Shown: one piece after another, positions 21,701 to 31,911 of the stretch
Layout: each line of letters begins with the position of its first letter
Position numbering within the stretch: the first letter of the stretch is position 1
Source of the DNA: Galerina marginata
Taxonomy: Eukaryota > Basidiomycota > Agaricomycetes > Agaricales > Galerinaceae
Length of the DNA stretch: 64,000 nucleotides
Direction of reading: 5' to 3'
Assembly: GCA_023014335.1 (NCBI GenBank)
Contig: JAECYW010000005.1
Span: forward strand, 3,658,001 to 3,722,000
The notes under the pieces: model-generated
Seen by the model: only the letters and a program-made list of their open reading frames with translations
Told to the model about the DNA's origin: nothing
The model's database searches: none
Program-made: the position numbers and the translations under genes

Positions 21701-22475
21701 ATCGGACCTGGATGAGAGGAAGGCGGTGGAATCTTTCAATAACATGACGCCGGAGCAGAAGACGGACATGGCAGGTGCGAAATGACCTTCAGCTGCTTTT
21801 CAGTATCTAACTTTATATTTAGCGAAAGCACGCGATTCTATTCACGCCTACATGAGGTCTGGGTTGATCGCCGACCTGAATGTAGGACACCGCCAGGAAC
21901 TTCGGGTTATACAAGGCCTTCTACCAGACGAGTCGCTCCGGTCCACAACACTCGCCATTTCGATCCACACGACTAGCGCCGCAAACACGGTCTGTCGCTT
22001 CCATAAGCGCTATCAGAAGACCAGAATTCACGATAGTGCTGGGCTGAACGTTGTGGAAGGCGTGGGCTATCCAGCTGTTTACAGCAGTTTACAGAATCCT
22101 GTGGTCCCACCGGATGGCTTTATGAACTGTGGTTGCCTTATCGAAGACGTCTTATATGACTTTTATTTCTGGAAGACCTGGACGGCCACCGCTCAGCGTC
22201 CTGACCTGGCAAATCATTCAGAGTCACTGAAATACGACGTTCTCCCACCACGGATTCGCGCTTTTGTTGTAGATATGTTTAAGAAGTTTACCAGGCTCAC
22301 CCTCAACGACTTGTACGGCTGTTACGGTATGTCAAGGACGGCTCAGGAGGATATGTTGGCTATGGTCTCAGCCAAGAGGTTGATAGAGGGATGGAAGAAG
22401 TCCACTGGGGTAGGTGTTACGTTTGAAATCCACGGGAACAGCTCAGCCAAGGTGGAGGATGTTGGTGATAACTAG
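18795..22475 (+). CDS. ~20-exon gene built by serial exon duplication; function unknown
   Basis: The start is uncertain (ATG 18795, or an exon beginning near 18762). Supported exons: 18869-18904, 18962-18997, 19048-19083, 19138-19173, 19227-19310, 19373-19462, 19518-19723, 19777-19824, 19884-19928, 19988-20056, 20105-20167, 20220-20285, 20338-20361, 20418-20513, 20566-20667, 20722-20986, 21042-21110, 21166-21774 and 21823-22475, about 885 codons. The first four are 36-nt, phase-1 copies encoding variants of (D/Q)P-AMDVDKAQ. Exons at 19777/19884 resemble those at 20105/20220 (the latter of each pair begins ISDDET). A helical region rich in K and E follows (EADSEAKAARKVLLDQRRR). The last ~215 residues look like a globular domain (VEGVGYPAVYSSLQNPVVPP, FYFWKTWTATAQRPDL). 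I do not recognise the family. Confidence 0.6.
18869..19173 (+). repeat. Four tandem exon-intron units with 36-nt exons
   Basis: Exons at 18869, 18962, 19048 and 19138 are all exactly 36 nt. They begin (T/C)C(G/C)A(C/G)C and end in GCCCA(A/G). The introns between them share GTGAGTTATCAGA(G/C)C and ATTAGATTTTAAAT. Phase-1 borders on both sides mean that each added unit inserts exactly 12 residues without shifting the frame. Confidence 0.8.
20725..20964 (+). repeat. Two tandem 120-bp (40-codon) coding repeats
   Basis: Copies at 20725-20844 and 20845-20964 differ at only a few bases. Each encodes a Pro-rich segment containing IDPKLLSVAQPPEQVMNMD. They lie within one exon of the multi-exon gene, so duplication was in frame and recent. 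Confidence 0.9.
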
Positions 22476-23004
22476 CAGCGTATATATCCATCTTGTGTAG
22501 TGCGCGTATAAATGTGATTTGTTGAGAAATTTGACGCAAGTTTGAGGTGCTAGACGTGAAATGGAATTTTCTTGGTCCCAAGGCTACTTATTCTAACAGC
22601 GCACAAAACAAAACTGCAGAGCTGTTTCTGAGGCAGTGAAACTGGGTAGGTCGTTAATCTGGCAGCATATGAGTTCACATATGGATATTTATTCAATTCC
22701 ATGGCAGATGAGCCAGAAATGAGGGTGGTATAATTTTGACGTCCTCAGACTCAATACAATTCCTTCTTTTGTTATTATTTCTTGAGACTCTATAATTTGA
22801 AAGCTCTCCGATCTCGATTCCAGGGAATCAAGACTGGGGCCATAGACCTCTGCAATTCTCCGAGGGATTAAACTAAAAGGGACGGTATGACAAGGAAGGT
22901 CGACCTCACAGAACAATCTGGGAGATTATATACCATTCACTGTATCCAATAGTAAGGTACAAAGCTAGAGTGGCGTAATATCATTGAATTTTGACAAGAA
23001 AGCA
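22476..23004. other. Intergenic region between convergent genes
   Basis: Lies between the plus-strand stop at 22475 and the minus-strand stop at 23005. I see no coding signal or repeat. Confidence 0.4.
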
Positions 23005-23779
23005 TCAGTTTGTACCATAGATTGCCGAAACTACAAGGTACTGGGATTTGGAAAGTTCTTCCTCCACCCTGTAGGTTTGTCTGACAGCGTGCCCTTCATT
23101 GTCGTGCTCTGTCCTAATCTTGGTCGGAATTTCGAACTCCCTCTCTCGCAGCCAGAAAATCATCTCTAAGCGCTCCTCCTCATCAAAAATTGGACTGCGG
23201 GCGAGAAGCTTGAGAAAAACGTCAAAGCCAGGGGTGGTGAAATCTTGTACACGATGCTCAACACATTTGACTTGTTCAAGGAAATTGTCACAAATCTCCT
23301 TCGGTGAATAAAGGCGGGATTTGTCTGTCAAAAGAATTGGTCAGTGCTGTACAACAGAAACGACCAACAGCAGCAAAATTTTGATACCTATCCGTCCTTC
23401 TCAGCAATGTTAAATCAATGTTTATAATCCAAGGTCGTGATAGCATACCTTTCTCCAAGGAAAATGTTCCATCACAGCCTTGAACCCAATTTTCCTTGCT
23501 CTACTTGTAGAAAGTTCCATTTGGTCCTGGAACCCATATTTTCACGCTTTCTGCAAGGCAGAAATCACGAATGTCCTCAGAGTTAGGGACGGCAAAGAGC
23601 TCAAGGTACGCAAGACGAGCATCATGGCTATTGTCGGTGTAAAATGACGGAAAGGCAGGGATCTTGCTGCGTTCTAGGCTCAGCTCAGCTTTGGTCAAGG
23701 CTTTGCGTTTATAAGCCTGCAAAGCAAGGATTGCATGGTCGGCAAGGGTTTCAGAAATGCAGCCACCTATTCCTGGCAT
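23005..23779 (-). pseudogene. Hypothetical protein paralogue with an in-frame stop
   Basis: Exon 1 runs from about 23779 (ATG) to 23449 and exon 2 from 23324 to 23005, about 215 codons in all. Exon 1 is open in one frame except for a single TAG at 23501-23503, just after PGPNGTFYK. The same frame continues (ENWVQGCDGTFSLEK), splices in phase to exon 2 and ends normally. The neighbour at 24225-24971 has the same layout (PAPGGKFYK, FYK followed by a splice), so the two are paralogues and this copy has probably been inactivated by one nonsense change. Stop-codon readthrough or a sequencing error are alternatives. Family unknown. Confidence 0.6.
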
Positions 23780-24224
23780 GGTCGTTGTCAAGGAGAAAGA
23801 GCCGAGAGGATGGTTCCAACCAGACCTGGGCTAATATTTTGTGGCTACTGAAAGAGAATTTACAATTACAGAATATCGAATCCATACACTTGAAAGCTGG
23901 CGTACAGGATTAGAAGCCCTCAGCGTCGAGATCAAAATGCATTTAGAAGGTCGCCGCCGTCCAGTGTTTAGACCAAGATCTCTCAAGATAGAAGAAATCA
24001 ATGAGAATTTTACGGCGCTTCAGAATTCGAGATCTACATGATGATCCCTTATTTCCCTGCGTAGGTGAATCAGCATGCAAAGAATCGGACCGGCCTTGAC
24101 AGATTGTGTAGATCGGAAGTTAGTGGCAGTGCTGATCGTAACTGTTCCAAAATAAGACCTGATGCCCTTGGCGCTGGACTCGATGTTTGGCGTGGACGGG
24201 TCAAATTTATATTTGGAAAAATAA

Positions 24225-24971
24225 CTACTGCACCACCAGATTGTTGCTGTGAACAAGATGAATTGCCGAAATGATGAGGTGGTCGTCAGGTGCAGGTCCA
24301 CGAGGTCGAGTATAGTCAAAGGAAGTAATTATCCCATCGTCGTCGAAATTGATCTCCTCCTTGGTCGGTATCTGCCATGCCCCACGCAGTCGAAATATTG
24401 CCTCAACTCGTTCATCCTGGCTGAACTTCTCATCTCTGGCAATAAGCCTCAACCTAGCCCATTTCCCATTCCTCTCAAACGATGCGACAAAAGCTTTAGT
24501 CGAGTCAAGCAAAGACTGGTAGTCGTCTTTCACGTCCTGGGGCAAGTAGACGTGGGATTTTACTGTAAGGTGGCTTGGTTAGTTTAGAACCAGGAGAAAG
24601 GGGAGTTTACGATTTTACCTTTCCTTCCTTCTGTTATTCAAGGCTCATTAGTTATGGCAGAAGACGCTGACGGCAGGAGAAAATCATTTACCTTGAATCT
24701 TATAAAATTTTCCGCCAGGTGCAGGGGTCCAAGTTGGTATGATGCGAGTAAGACAATAGTTTCGAATATCTTCAAGGCTGGGTACTCCAAGCAATTCCAA
24801 GTAGGTAAGACGAGCATTGTGTTGGTTCACATCGCCATGAGGGGCAAGGGAGAGGAAGAGATCACGCCCTCCGGTGGCTGGCCTGAGCAAATTGGGATCC
24901 TCGTCTTTGGGACAGTCAACATAAAGATCGATGAGCTTTTGGACGCGGTCCTTCTTGGTTTCTGCAAACAT
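24225..24971 (-). CDS. Hypothetical protein, 209 aa, intact paralogue
   Basis: Exons 24971-24692, 24630-24619 and 24562-24225 (minus) are phase-consistent and give 209 aa. The middle exon is only 12 nt (four residues, E-G-R-K). The protein starts MFAETKKDRVQKLIDLY, contains HNARLTYLELLGVPSLEDIR and ends with a domain holding ERNGKWARLRLIARDEKFS and DERVEAIFRLRGAWQIPTKE. Its paralogue at 23005 shares ARLAYLELFAVPNSEDIRDF and EERLEMIFWLRE. I do not recognise a known domain. The pair lies head to tail on the minus strand about 450 bp apart, indicating a local tandem duplication. Confidence 0.6.
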
Positions 24972-25093
24972 GATGGTATGGAAGAAGGAGTGGGGAATAT
25001 GTATTTAAGCAGCTTTAAAATTTGATTTTAGCTTCAGTCGACGTGGAATTGGCAAGAAAAGAATATATAGAGCGTATGAATTCATATTAGATG

Positions 25094-25425
25094 CAACCGG
25101 AATTGCAATGCGGCTGCTGAGCCAATAGTTGCTTCTGATCCTATTTGGCTTCTCTGGACTTGTAATTAAGAAAGATCAATGTTAATGACGCAGATGAGTC
25201 AAAAATATCTCAATCTCCTTTTCTCAATCATTTGAGTCCAAAAAAAGGGAAATATCATTGTGCCGGCTTCTGAGCCAATATTTACTTCTCACCCTGTTTG
25301 GCTTCCCTTGACTTGTAATGGAGAAAAGCAAATGTTAATGGCGCAGAAGGACTAAAAATATGTTCACTTATTTTTCTGAATCATTTGCATCAAAAGAGCG
25401 TGAGATATCAAGGTGTAAAGCTGGC
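25094..25425 (+). repeat. Tandem duplication of a ~165-bp unit
   Basis: Copies begin near 25094 and 25258. They share GGCTNCTGAGCCAATA, TTTGGCTTC, GACTTGTAAT and AATGTTAATG(A/G)CGCAGA, and are moderately diverged. Non-coding. Confidence 0.7.
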
Positions 25426-25514
25426 TACAGCATTTATATCTGGAATAGCCGCCGATTGCCAGCATGTACATCATCTCAAATTATCCTGTGACTCTATTCC
25501 TCTATTAATAATAG

Positions 25515-26090
25515 AAAAAGCCGCGTGAAGTAGGCGAGTGGTGGATATGGTGAATGTGAGGTGGGAATAAGAAGAGCCTTACAAAGAGGGTAGGCGCAAT
25601 GTAAAAGTCACGAATTAGCGTCAATAGTTGTGGGAGTTGGTGGGCTATTTCTGTGAAAATAGACGCTGGTTGTCGGTGGCAGTGCAAAAATCAATTGGAA
25701 ATTTAAGCGTTTACAAACGATATAGGATACTTGGTAATACTAACATAGGATTCCGAGTCTAATGCCGCCAGAAATTCAACGGCTTCATTTTTGATTCTTG
25801 TGAGTTAGTAAACCCGACTACTAAGGATTTGATTTCTGCAGACTTGGTATTACTGGTAGTATTATATTCCGTGTCTGACGCCGCCAGGAATTCAATGGCT
25901 GCATTTTTGAATCTCTTGAGTTAGTAAAGCCGACTACTAAGGATTTGATTTCTGCAGACTTGGTATTACTGTTAGTATTATATTCCAAGTCTGACGCTGC
26001 CAGGAATTCAATGGCTTCATTTTCAATTCTCCTGAGTGAGTAAATTCGACTACTGAGAGTTTGATTCTGCAGACTTGGCATTCGCATCTT
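25515..26090 (+). repeat. Repeat block A: leader plus three ~120-bp tandem units
   Basis: From about 25740 three units repeat TCTGACGCCGCCAG(G/A)AATTCAA, GAGTTAGTAAA and GACTTGGTATTACTG. The preceding ~200 bp (TCACGAATTAGCGTC, ATAGACGCTGGTTGT) reappears in block B at 26720. The two blocks bracket the small gene at 26339-26639. Confidence 0.75.
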
Positions 26091-26338
26091 GGAGAAGTCT
26101 TGATCCTTTTCAATCCTTCAATCCTTTCAGTTAACAATACTCGATTAGAGGAGGCACAAAACCCTCAATTACACAAACGTAAATAGAGCACAAGATAGAC
26201 AACTATAATTCGCCCAAGAACTACACATTCAATCGCCCAAATCCCTCAACACCGCTAAAGGTTCTCTTTGCCGCACTGGGTGCAGGATTTACTAAACGAT
26301 ATCGGTGAGTGTTGGGCATTAAGTTAACAAGTGAAGAC

Positions 26339-26639
26339 TCACTGGAGAGGGGTTGTGTTCCCAATGCCGACGTGTACAACAACGTCACCTACAAGGACTG
26401 TATGCCCCACAACAGTCTAGAATCCGAGATATTCGTCAAATGTCAAAATCATACAGGCAAAAACTCACTGGCCGCCCATTGATTATATCCCATGCGACAT
26501 CCTTGTATCGCGCAAAGCTCCCCACATACGTGCCGTCGACGGCATAGTATACGACCCGGCAGGGAGAGAAACGGCAGAGTCGCGGGAAGTTCGCGACGCG
26601 GTTGGCGAGGGCTGGGGTGATTTTGGGGTTCCCGGACAT
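26339..26639 (-). CDS. Small hypothetical protein, 82 aa
   Basis: Two exons, 26639-26469 and 26416-26339 (minus), are joined in phase 0 through a 52-nt intron (GTGAGT...TTCTAG). The product begins MSGNPKITPALANRV, contains CRVVYYAVDGTYVGSFARY and ends with a Val/Gly-rich tail (VVGHTVLVGDVVVHVGIG). I do not recognise it. It sits between two copies of a duplicated repeat block, so it may have moved or been duplicated with them. The splice fit and normal composition support a real gene, but its short length keeps confidence moderate. Confidence 0.45.
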
Positions 26640-26719
26640 TCTAGTAGTCAATGTTCAACGAAGGTATTACACAAGAATAGAGATATCAACTTACTTTGGT
26701 GGGTTTGAGCTTCCAAAGG

Positions 26720-27310
26720 ATGAGAGCGAGTGCGATGGGTGGTGGTGGTGAAGTGCAAGGTGTGAGTGAGAAGAGCGTTATGATGAGGTCACGATTTATA
26801 AGTCACGAATCAGCGTCGATAGTCGCGGGAGTGGGTGGGTTATTTTTAGAATGAAGTCATTGGCGATAGACGCTGGTTGTAGGTGGCGGTGCACAAATTA
26901 ATGCTATAAACACTCGGCAATTTGAGTGTACGGACAATATAGAATGCCGGCATTTGATTTCAAAATCTCGTTTTTTGATTCTTGCGAGCTGGTAAATTGA
27001 ACTACCACGAATTTCACTTCAGTAGACTTGAATATGCTGGAAGCATTAAATTCCGAGTCTGATGCCCCTAGGAAATCAGCGCCTTCATTTTCGATTCTCG
27101 TGAGTTGGGAAACCCAACTACTGCAAATTTTACTTCCGTGGACTTGAAGTTGTCAGGTTCGAACAATTTTGATTCTTATGCTGCTGAAAACTTAGCCTCG
27201 TGTTTTTGAATTCTCTCGAGGCGTTAAAAATGACTGGGTCGAATCTCAATTCGCCAGACTTCGAACTATTGGCAATTTGAACCCCATGGTTATTTTAAAT
27301 CCTGTGACTT
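26720..27310 (+). repeat. Repeat block B: diverged duplicate of block A
   Basis: The leader (AAGTCACGAATCAGCGTC, GATAGACGCTGGTTGT, GGTGGCGGTGCA) matches 25600-25690. Three decayed ~120-bp units follow (CCGAGTCTGATGCC, CGTGAGTTGGGAAACC). Block A is much better conserved internally than block B. Confidence 0.7.
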
Positions 27311-28390
27311 AAAGGTAATATATAATAATCTTTTCAAGTCTCATGAAGTGGAATATGGTCTTAAAATTTTTCAAGGCTATCGACCACAAACTACGCGACT
27401 GTCGCTTTTGAATCCTACGACTTGAATCTTTCAAAGGTTTTCCATTTTGGGATCTAGGCTGTCACACCTTCTCCCCAACTTTATGAACGGGGTTCTACCA
27501 TTGTGTATGATGTACAAAGCAAATAGTGCATTTTAATGTCTAAATACGTACTCTAGGACAAAGTATAAGATGCTGGCATTGTAGTCACCAAGTAGGACCT
27601 CTCCGGCCCACATGGACGCGAGGAGGGAGCGACATCTTTCAGAGAGTAGGGAAATGTTAGGTGCACCCACCAGTGCAATGTACAGAGCAGGGCTCGGTCA
27701 GATGCCAGGTGTATTATGCTGCATTGTGACGTGTCCCATTTGCGGATCGATTGACACCATGTGACTCGTTGACAAAAATATCTCAAAGCCTGCTTTTCAC
27801 TTTCTCCCTTCTCCCTAGCATCCAAGACGCGCCCATGCTCTTATGACACGTTGCGCCACCAAGACGAGTCTTTTTGGGTTTCGCAAACTTTGAGAACAGG
27901 CCTTCGCCGACTGTAAGCTCTCCCTGGTTGCCCCAGCTAGATTCTTCGTCTTACTTCTGAATCCAAACTGTCAGACTATCAGAACCAGTCTACTCGAGTA
28001 TGGACCTGATCCAGCTCTTCAAATCTGCCATCGCGTCGAGGAGCGACTGCGCTGTCTCATTTCACACAGTCCCTTTTGTTGTTGCCCTCTGCCTGCTAGA
28101 GGTCATTGATACACACTGCGTGTTGCCTTACTCCCTTGGCCTTTACAGGGAATTCGCCCTCTTTCGACTGTTGGAGGTGTGAAACTCTAATGGCGTTACC
28201 TTCGACTTCGCCTTTACGACCTCCCATTCAGAGGATCGCCATAAATAAGCGGGACCACCCTCCCGGTTCAACGTACGACGTCAAATTTGCAATCATCGAC
28301 ATTAAATCAACCTCGGGCACGACCAACAGAGCCATGTCGAAGGCTCGAGCAGAATGCAGGCCCCACTGCCAGGACGTCGTCTTCCATCCT
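27311..28390. other. Non-coding stretch
   Basis: No supported gene. The ORFs on either strand are short and isolated from splice context. Confidence 0.35.
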
Positions 28391-28394
28391 AACT

Positions 28395-28620
28395 CCCCAG
28401 CCCAATGATGATTGTCGCGATCTTCCCTTCCTCCTTCCTCCCTCCTTCCTCCCTCCATTCTAAAGCCGTCCTTTCGTCTCTCTTGAACCTTACCCATCCG
28501 ACGACCGCCCCAAAATTATTCTCCTGGAGTGCTCGACGGCAGCAAGCTACACAAGTGCGTGGTTAACGTTGCAAGCACCGCGGAATCCCGACTGACAGCC
28601 AACATATCCGTCCTCACTTG
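28395..28620 (+). repeat. Duplicated pyrimidine-rich segment (pairs with 29335-29560)
   Basis: Both copies read CCAATGA followed by TTG(T/C)CG(C/T)GATCTTCCCT, then CTTCC-rich repeats. Downstream blocks such as CTACTCGATGG / GTGCTCGACGG and GCCAACAT(C/A)TCC also correspond. It marks a ~940-bp tandem duplication in this decayed region. Confidence 0.65.
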
Positions 28621-28859
28621 AGCCCTTTGAGCCTGCTGCAGCCTACAACGACCTGGACCTGCACGCTCTGGGCTCTCATCGGCGACTTGTGCAGCGAGCT
28701 CAGTGCTAAGTGACGATCTTTGGCCTGCGGAAGGCGCTGACGTGGCTAATTGAAGACTCGAATGCGGCTGCGGCTGCTTGCGGTGTTGAGCTTGTGTCCG
28801 TTCGTGTTGGTATTTGATCCAGGTACGTATTTTTGATCGATGTTTACTATTTAAATTAC

Positions 28860-29260
28860 TGATATTATTGGTTACAGCTCAACGGAGGGTTTGAAAATGT
28901 GTACTGCGCTTCTGGAGTTTTTCCATGCTGGCAAGTACGTATTTCTGCTCAATGTGTTTTTATTTATGTCACCTATACTTGCAGGTTATAGCTCCATGGA
29001 ACGTTTGTAGCGTGTACCGCGTTTCTATACTTCTGGCGTTCATCCGTGAACGCGGCCTGCGGGTTTCTAATGACACCTCCGACTTTACCCGCCTCGTGTT
29101 GTACCTCTACTTCGACAAGTTCTGCGTCATATACGACGGCCAGTTAGCGTTCTTTCGCGATGTGGGCCAGGAGATAGGCTCTTTTAGACGAGGCAAGTCG
29201 TTTGTTTTGAATCGACTCTCTCACATTATTAATTTAATTTAATTTTAATTTTAATCTTTC
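28860..29260 (+). pseudogene. Exon-like relic of an unrecognised gene family
   Basis: Exon-like pieces with GTACGT donors and TTACAG/TTGCAG acceptors flank an open segment (IRERGLRVSNDTSDFTRLVL, YFDKFCVIYDGQLAFFRD). The segment around 28915-29010 matches 38590-38690, where the frame is broken. I could not assemble a full gene. Confidence 0.35.
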
Positions 29261-29989
29261 TTTCTAGCTACAAGCCAGCTGGTCCCAAAGAGCCGCCGAC
29301 TTCCTCGTCGCATTAACAAACCCTTCCTTAAGCCCAAGCCCCTATCCAATGACAATTGCCGTGATCTTCCCTCCTTCCCTCCTTCCTCCGTTCTAACTGG
29401 CCCTCCTTTCATTTTTCTTCTACACGAACTTTCCTCGTCGCACAACCAACCGTAGATTTATTCCCTTAGACTACTCGATGGAACCCAGCAAAGCTTGTGG
29501 TTGGAAACACCGTCGACTGCCTGCCAACATCTCCATCCCGACTTCCTCGCGATATGGATCGAGCAGAGTAGTTCTTCTTAGACATGGGGTAAGCTGTTTT
29601 TAAAATCAACGCTATCACGTTATTTAGTTGATTTCTATTTCCATTTTCCCTTCTTTCCAGCCACGAACGAGTCGAACCTAAAGAACCGCCGACTTCCTCG
29701 TCACTTCAAAAAACCCTTCACGACAAGGAAAACACAGTGCTAGCATCGAAAATCCAAGTGCATGGTGGGCGGAGCAGAGCCAGAAGGACAGTTGCGTACC
29801 TTCGTTCTTTTGGGAGTTCTTACAGTAACGTGGTTCCTGTCTTTTTGCAGTTCATACTTGCCTTCCGAGCAACCCCCGCAGGCCGGGATATCTTGGTCAA
29901 TCATATGATATATATGCATAGACTCAACTTCTTACATCTCCAGATCGTTGACTTTGTAGCCTCTTCAAGATGAGTAAGCTGGCATTGTA

Positions 29990-30290
29990 GACTTAGAGAC
30001 GAGTTCGTTACTCTATTACTGATAATCAAGGTCGCAGCATTGAAGTTATCATGTCCGAATGAACTTCATGTTCTCAACGAAGCCTGAAACATCGCCCTCG
30101 CCCACCAAGTTTATGCCAACCTCGGTGCCTTACCTTACCAGGCTTCCATTGGCGGCAGTCGCTCTTCGGAGTTGTTGTACAATTTCAAGTACTTCAACCT
30201 TGATGGTAAGCTTGTGTCGTCTCTCTTGTCTTTGTCTTCTTTAATTCAGATCGCAGGATTTCGTTCTCATCGTCGCGTTTGAACTTTGGA
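29990..30290 (+). pseudogene. Relic related to 39000-39340
   Basis: The frame around 30060-30205 reads ALAHQVYANLGALPYQASIG, then RSSELLYNFKYFNLDG before a GTAAGC donor, but it has a stop (TGA) just upstream. The paralogue at 39123-39260 reads AFVNQICANVGALPCPFFIG and RSSEMLYKFDYSNLDG. Family unknown. Confidence 0.45.
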
Positions 30291-30829
30291 TGAGCCCTGG
30301 GCGCAGCTCTCCTTTATTTTGTTTCACAGAATTCAACGCAGCCCTAGCCGCCAACACTGCGGTCACGCTCTTTAAATTCAAGTTGTGCTTCATGCTTGAA
30401 GTTCGAAGCTCGAAGCCCAGGCTGTCCAGTCGAGCAGTCTCGTCTCGATTATAATGCTGGAGTTTCCGACAGGAATGTCCTTTCTGCCACTGCCGGTTCT
30501 CGTACGTGGCTGGGGGCTGAGGAGACCGTACTGCTCAATGTTCTAGCCACGTGTTTCGTATATCGACGTTGGCATTCATCACGATCGCTGGAGATCTGTT
30601 CGTCATCAATCAAAATCCTCCTGCCGAGTTCCTGTCCTATTGCTGCTCTCCTTCGTTTGTTGCATTTTATATTTTATATTTTAATTTTTCATTGGCACCT
30701 ATCAGTACCCAAAGTCTGCACCTACATGTACATATAGAAAGGACGTATGATGAAATAATATTTATATGCACTCTTATACTTTTTTACAGTCTTTCGACCT
30801 CCCAGTCACTGCCTCGCCGCCTAGAATAT

Positions 30830-31130
30830 ATCGAGTTCTGGGGTGATAATAGACCAGAACATCATTGACAATTTCAAGCGCCGAGGCACCTTTTTCTACC
30901 GACTTTCGCTCAGGTCTGAGACGTTTGGGTGAGCAGACGCCCATATGCAAACGAATATAGTAGTTACTTACGTATGAATTCTTGAGGAGAGATGGGGATG
31001 GTTATGGCCTGTCGCAGGAAGACCAGGTTCGGACTGGGAGCAGCGCCGGCGTTGAGGAGGCACTGAAGAAAGTAGAAGATGAGTAAGATGAGAGATGTAG
31101 AAGTGATGCGGATCAAGTGAGGTGGAGGCT
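30830..31130 (-). pseudogene. Fragment of exon 1 of the multi-pass membrane protein family
   Basis: Read on the minus strand it has a leader similar to the family's signal peptide (FYFLQCLLNAGAAPSP). Positions 30838-30925 and 30925-31000 match blocks of 35151-35290 (for example ATAATNGACCAGAACATC). The frame is broken and the later exons are absent. Confidence 0.55.
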
Positions 31131-31330
31131 AGACTTACAAATAATGGCGCCTGTGATGCGGGTGAGTGCTTCGAGAACCTAGAACCGGAGGGTATACGAA
31201 TCGACAGTACAATGTATGCTGAGACTCAAAGAATTGTCAGGACTCAGGAGCAAAGATGGAGGAGATGCGAAATACGAGGTAAGTTCGAGTCAATTTCAGG
31301 TCACCAAATCCTCGCCTCGCCGCTCAGGGT

Positions 31331-31684
31331 TCAGCGGGTCCTTGAGCCGTGGGTCATGCGCCTTCTAGGCCCGGCAGGCGAGGAGAACAGGGGATTGGAA
31401 AACTTGCTCGGGAAGTAGTTCACGCTTAGCGAGGCGCTGCTGTCGCCTGTCGCCAGGCCCTGGTGCTGCTGCGGGCCAGGAGTCTCGCACGCGTTGGCTA
31501 AGGCATGGGGCGGGGCTCTGCCTGGGCCTGGTGAGACGTCTCGCGAGCGAGAGGGAGAGGAGAACGGGCTCGTCGGGCTGGAGAACCCTGGCGGGCTGCC
31601 GCTGCTGTGCAAGAGCGTCGAGCTGGAGGAGGCGGGTCGTTGTTTGGGGCGAGTGAACCGCGGTTTTGGGGGGTCGAACTGCAT
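31331..31684 (-). pseudogene. N-terminal fragment of a TSP2-like tetraspanin
   Basis: The frame starts at ATG 31684 and runs 117 codons. MQFDPPKPRFTRPKQRP, SSPTSPFSSPSRSRDVSPG, PPHALANACETPGPQQHQGL and SLSVNYFPSKFS match the long cytoplasmic N-terminus I recall for basidiomycete Tsp2 tetraspanins. No transmembrane exons are found at lower coordinates, so it is truncated. The leader up to about 31911 is shared with the plus-strand copies at 38-47 kb, so this is an inverted fourth copy. Confidence 0.6.
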
Positions 31685-31911
31685 GTTGCGCCAGATGGAG
31701 GTCGTTGAGGTGCAGGTTGTGGGTTGTGCGGCTGGATGGAGGCTAGAAGGCGGAAAGGAGGTCTATCTCGCTGTTTCAGAAATCCAGAAAAGTCCGTAAT
31801 GGCGGCAGTCCGAGACTGCAGGTGGTGGTGAGGAGGAAAGGAAAGACGTGATTTCATCATCGTCCACGCTGTTGTACAGATCGGGTCCAATTTCCCACAT
31901 GCACCTTTGGG

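Noticed and set aside
23480..23505. A 26-nt intron (GTAGAG...TTCAAG) that would remove the TAG at 23501
   Set aside because: Too short, and it breaks the frame into exon 2; the unspliced frame with a single stop fits much better.
27553..27825. 90-codon minus-strand ORF
   Set aside because: No splice context, no repeats and no motif support; composition looks like chance.
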